DNA of 46,865 nt from NCBI GenBank assembly GCA_029210585.1, contig JARGFP010000029.1:1-46865 (forward strand), written 5' to 3'. The DNA comes from Bacteroidales bacterium. GTDB taxonomy: Bacteria > Bacteroidota > Bacteroidia > Bacteroidales > GCA-2748055. The stretch's first letter is position 1; each line of letters opens with the position of its first letter. Below the pieces are notes generated by a model. It worked only from the letters and a program-made list of their open reading frames with translations. It did not search any database and was not told where the DNA came from. The position numbers were made by a program, and so were the translations under genes. Positions 43,608 to 46,865 of the stretch are shown piece after piece.

Positions 43608-45988
43608 GTTTTTAAGTTTTTTTCTGCTTCAACGATGTTCCTGATTCCCGAAGCAACAGCATCCGGGTTGAATGAAATGCTGTTGATCTTGTTCTCAACC
43701 AGGAATTTTGCAAACTTGGGGAAGTCACTCGGAGCCTGGCCACATAAACCAATCTCCTTATAGTTCTCCCTTGCTATACGGATCGACATCTCAATCATTT
43801 CCATTACGGCAGGGTCCTGCTCACTGAAAATGTGGCTGACAAGTTCCGAGTCCCTGTCGACGCCCAGTACAAGCTGCGTAAGGTCGTTGGATCCGATTGA
43901 AAAGCCGTCGAAGATCTTCGAAAAGGCTTCCGTCCTGATGGCGTTTACAGGGAGCTCGGTCATGACATATATTTCCAGGTCGTTCTCTCCCCGTTTCAGC
44001 CCGTTCTTCTCCATCTCCTCAATGACCTTTTTGCCTTCGTCGAAGGTTCTGCAGAACGGGATCATTAATTTTACATTGGTCAGGCCCATTTCGTCCCTTA
44101 CGATGCGCATGGCTTCGCACTCAAGGGCGAAACCTTCCCGGTATCCTTCGTGGTAGTATCTTGCGGCACCCCTGAATCCGACCATCGGGTTTTCCTCTTC
44201 CGGTTCAAACTGTTTTCCACCGATCAGTTCACTGTATTCATTGGATTTGAAATCGCTCATCCTGACGATCACTTCCCTGGGATAGAATGCTGCAGCTATG
44301 GTTCCCACTGCCATTGAGAGCTTGTCGGTAAAATACTCCTTTTTGTCATCGTACCGGGAAGTCAGTTTTTCAATCTCCTTCTTAGCCTCCTTATCTTCCA
44401 GTTCATCAAATTTTAAAAGTGCCATGGGATGGATCATGATCTCGCTGTTGATCACAAATTCCAGCCGCATCAGCCCGACCCCGTCAACAGGATATTGTGC
44501 ATTGTTAAATGCGGTGCCAGGATGTGCCAGGATCAGCATCACTTTTGTATCAGGATCTTCCATTTCACTGGTGTCAATTTCCTCCTCGTTCCACTCCCTG
44601 GTCCCGTCGAAGATTTTTCCTTCGGTTCCCCCGGCACTGGATACAGTAACCTCCTGCCCGTCTTCCAGGGTTTCGGTGGCATTGCCTGTTCCCACGATGG
44701 CCACGGCACCGAGTTCGCGGGCCACGATCGCTGCATGACTTGTCCTGCCACCACTTTTGGTGACAATTGCTGAGGCTTTCTTCATTACCGGATCCCAGTC
44801 GGGATTGGTGATTTCCGTTACCAGGACCTCACCTTCCTCAAGTTTACCGGCATCGTCGGGGGAGTCAAGGATCTTTACCTTTCCCGAGACAATCTTATTC
44901 CCGATACCGATTCCTTCCAGCACAGGGGATTCCCCTTTGTCATCAAAGGAATAGGTTTTTAGTTTCGCCTTGTCCTCCTTGCTTGAATGCACGGTTTCCG
45001 GCCTTGCCTGCACAATAAACATCTCCCCGGTCTCCCCGTCTACCGCCCATTCAATATCCATGGGCTTGTCGTAGTGCTCCTCGATTGCCAGGCACCATTT
45101 CCCCAGCCCGATAAGCGCTTCATCGGTCAGCACCTGCTGCGAACGCTTTTCTTCAGGGGTATCAATATTTTTTACAGGATCATCAGCATCATCGCTGAAG
45201 ACCATCATCTTTTTCTTGCTGCCGATGCGTTTGGTGAGAATGGACCTTTTGTCTTCCTTCAGCGCTTTTTTGTAAAGGTAAAATTCGTCGCTCCTTACCG
45301 TTCCCTGCACGACGTTCTCGCCAAGACCCCAGGTGCCGTTCACCAGGACCACATTTTCAAATCCGCTGTCGGGATCAATGGTGAATGCCACTCCTGAAGA
45401 GGCCTGATCGGCACGGACCATTTTCTGGACGCCCACCGAGAGCGCCACCTTCATGTGTTCAAAGCCATTTTCCTCCCGGTACTTGATGGCCCGGTCGGTA
45501 AACAGGGATGCCACGCATTTTTTCCAGGCATTCAGCAGGGCTTCCTCCCCTTTGATGTTCATGAACGAATCGTGTTGTCCCGCAAAACTTGTTTCGGGCA
45601 GATCCTCGGCCGTGGCACTGCTTCTGACGGCAACGCTGCTGACTTCTTTTTCCCTGTCTTTTAATTCAATGTATCCCTCAATGATGGCTTCTCCGATCTT
45701 ATCCGGGATATCGGCTTCCATGATCTTTTTACGTATGCCACTGCCTGTCTCCTCCAGGCTGTCCATCTTCTCCGGGTCGAGCTTGTCAAGCAATTCGCGT
45801 ATGGGCTTTTCCAGGTCATTGGCCTCGAGGAAGTCACGGTAACAGTCTGCGGAAGTGGCAAACCCGTCGGGAACGCGCACCCCTTTTGATTCGAGACTGG
45901 TGAACATTTCTCCGAGCGAGGCATTTTTACCACCTACTTCGGCTACTTTGGAATTATCAAGGTCCTGGAATTTGTAAATGTAATTCAT
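43604..45988 (-). CDS. ppsA: Phosphoenolpyruvate synthase
   Basis: The 794-residue protein has all domains of PEP synthase: an N-terminal nucleotide-binding domain (about 1-330; VGGKNASLGEM, VAVRSSATAEDLPETSFAGQ), the phosphohistidine domain with His418 in SGGRTSHAAIVAREL, and a C-terminal PEP/pyruvate-binding barrel (about 470-794; VGFRGAARYYHEGY, GSNDLTQLVLGVDRDS, CGQAPSD). It converts pyruvate, ATP and water to PEP, AMP and phosphate, feeding gluconeogenesis. It is the first gene of a three-gene operon with the P-loop kinase (ATGA overlap) and the APH-like gene. In other bacteria PpsA is regulated by a dedicated DUF299 phosphotransferase; none is seen here. Confidence 0.96.
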   Translation of the reverse strand: MNYIYKFQDLDNSKVAEVGGKNASLGEMFTSLESKGVRVPDGFATSADCYRDFLEANDLEKPIRELLDKLDPEKMDSLEETGSGIRKKIMEADIPDKIGEAIIEGYIELKDREKEVSSVAVRSSATAEDLPETSFAGQHDSFMNIKGEEALLNAWKKCVASLFTDRAIKYREENGFEHMKVALSVGVQKMVRADQASSGVAFTIDPDSGFENVVLVNGTWGLGENVVQGTVRSDEFYLYKKALKEDKRSILTKRIGSKKKMMVFSDDADDPVKNIDTPEEKRSQQVLTDEALIGLGKWCLAIEEHYDKPMDIEWAVDGETGEMFIVQARPETVHSSKEDKAKLKTYSFDDKGESPVLEGIGIGNKIVSGKVKILDSPDDAGKLEEGEVLVTEITNPDWDPVMKKASAIVTKSGGRTSHAAIVARELGAVAIVGTGNATETLEDGQEVTVSSAGGTEGKIFDGTREWNEEEIDTSEMEDPDTKVMLILAHPGTAFNNAQYPVDGVGLMRLEFVINSEIMIHPMALLKFDELEDKEAKKEIEKLTSRYDDKKEYFTDKLSMAVGTIAAAFYPREVIVRMSDFKSNEYSELIGGKQFEPEEENPMVGFRGAARYYHEGYREGFALECEAMRIVRDEMGLTNVKLMIPFCRTFDEGKKVIEEMEKNGLKRGENDLEIYVMTELPVNAIRTEAFSKIFDGFSIGSNDLTQLVLGVDRDSELVSHIFSEQDPAVMEMIEMSIRIARENYKEIGLCGQAPSDFPKFAKFLVENKINSISFNPDAVASGIRNIVEAEKNLKT

Positions 45989-46410
45989 GGTGAGCTGTTT
46001 TTATTTAATGCATCTTCGTCCGGCGGTTCGATGTACATGCGGAAGAGGTTTAATATATTGAGTTGGTCATTTGTTTACATTCCGGTCTTTGTGCTGTTAC
46101 GGTATCCGATATTACCAAAGATGTGCCAAAGAGCGGCTTCCCTTACGAAAAGAGAAAGATGTTCAGATAGGATTTCCAGTAAAGCAAACTGTACCTGTGC
46201 AAACTCACCGGATGCGGGCATTATGCTCCATGAAGCCGTTTGGAAACAGGGTGTTGTCCTGCACAGAAAATTGTGACGAAAATCAACAACATGGTAAAAA
46301 TATTCCACAGTTGCCGGCGGTCAGAAGGAAAGTGTACAACCAATGATGATGAGCGGAATGCCCTTCCTGGCTATATTTCGCAACACCTCTGATTTGGGAT
46401 TTTGCCTGTG
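45989..46410. other. Upstream region of ppsA
   Basis: The 422-base gap has only short frames on both strands without recognisable content. It presumably holds the ppsA promoter. The 3' end of the regulator gene lies just beyond it on the same strand. Confidence 0.4.
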
Positions 46411-46865
46411 TCACCCGTTCACCCGGGAGGGGAAGACCTGGTACATCTTCCTGAAGCATTTTGAGAAATAATTCGGGTCGTTGAAGCCGCATTTGTAGGC
46501 CACTTCTGCAACGGAGAAATCTCCTTTTTTGAGGTATACAAAGGCCTTCTTCAGGCGAATGGTGCGTATAAATTCAGTAGTGGAAAGCCCGGTGATATGC
46601 TTCAGCTTGTTGTGCAGCAACGTGCGGCTGATTTTCATTTCGGCGCAGAATTCGTCCACATCAAACTTCGTATCGTCGAGGTGGGCATGCACCACCCGGG
46701 TGGCTTCATTCAGGAACGCCTCGTCTTTTGCAGTATGCGCGATGCTTTCGGCTGGCAATGCGCTTGCGGAGCTGTACCTCCTGATCAGTTCCCGGCGGAA
46801 AGAAAGCACCGAATCGATTTTCACCTTCAGTTCCTCTGTCCGGAAGGGTTTTGCGAGGTAGGATA
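46411..46865 (-). CDS. C-terminal part of a hybrid two-component regulator (receiver end + AraC HTH), cut by window edge
   Basis: The frame runs off the right edge. The first residues visible, YLAKPFRTEEL, are the typical end of a receiver domain (the conserved K-P pair). An AraC-type DNA-binding domain follows (FDVDEFCAEMKISRTLLHNK; DFSVAEVAYKCGFNDPNYFS) and the protein ends FPSRVNG. The receiver plus AraC layout and the linker length are those of hybrid two-component systems that control PULs in Bacteroidota; a response regulator of shorter type cannot be excluded because the front is missing. Confidence 0.85.
   Translation of the reverse strand, partial: SYLAKPFRTEELKVKIDSVLSFRRELIRRYSSASALPAESIAHTAKDEAFLNEATRVVHAHLDDTKFDVDEFCAEMKISRTLLHNKLKHITGLSTTEFIRTIRLKKAFVYLKKGDFSVAEVAYKCGFNDPNYFSKCFRKMYQVFPSRVNG

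Overview
The window comes from a member of the Bacteroidota, most likely a free-living polysaccharide degrader of the Bacteroidales/Marinilabiliales type. The evidence is a SusC/SusD pair, two secreted proteins with type A C-terminal sorting domains of the type IX secretion system (T9SS), many lipoproteins, a membrane-spanning propeller/LuxR regulator, the near absence of Shine-Dalgarno sequences, and a tmRNA whose tag ends in NYALAA. Base composition is about 50% G+C, with local AT-rich exceptions near 1-600 and 39.1-40.7 kb.

Region 1 (0-19.3 kb) is dominated by a polysaccharide utilisation locus (PUL) read on the minus strand. In transcription order it has a kinase-less LuxR-type regulator, a lipoprotein glycanase of the glycoamylase/GH144 type, SusC, SusD, a LamG-type surface glycan-binding lipoprotein, an internal terminator hairpin, a second Ig-fused GH144-type lipoprotein, a GH3 beta-glucosidase and a class-C beta-lactamase-like serine hydrolase. 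GH144-type domains plus GH3 point to beta-1,2-glucan (sophoran or cyclic osmoregulated glucans) as substrate: endo-cleavage at the surface, import by SusCD, and hydrolysis to glucose by GH3. A duplicated right-handed beta-helix T9SS protein, cut by the left edge, precedes it on the plus strand.

Region 2 (19.3-21.4 kb) is a gene graveyard. It holds an intact encapsulin-associated ferritin core (EncFtn) without a targeting peptide, a short remnant of the C-terminal end of an encapsulin shell gene, two truncated 5' gene heads (a secreted protein and a P-type ATPase) facing each other, and two tandem-repeat tracts. This looks like a decayed encapsulin nanocompartment locus whose cargo gene survived.

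Region 3 (21.4-38.4 kb) is mixed chromosomal content: a sialate O-acetylesterase family protein, an unknown secreted protein, a PqiA-type membrane protein, an M28 peptidase broken by an out-of-frame internal deletion, MgtC, a UPF0182 giant membrane protein, an SDR dehydrogenase followed by a baeRF-type protein, a trehalose-6-phosphatase fused to a degenerate HAD domain, a membrane-anchored AraC regulator divergent from a T9SS beta-propeller protein, and a YceI lipoprotein.

Region 4 (38.5-46.9 kb) holds tmRNA (ssrA) with flanking terminators, an AT-rich solitary AAA/DUF4143 ATPase immediately after it (probably acquired), another orphan signal-peptide fragment, an HSL-type hydrolase, the translationally coupled operon ppsA - P-loop kinase - aminoglycoside-phosphotransferase-like gene, and the C-terminal end of a hybrid two-component regulator cut by the right edge.
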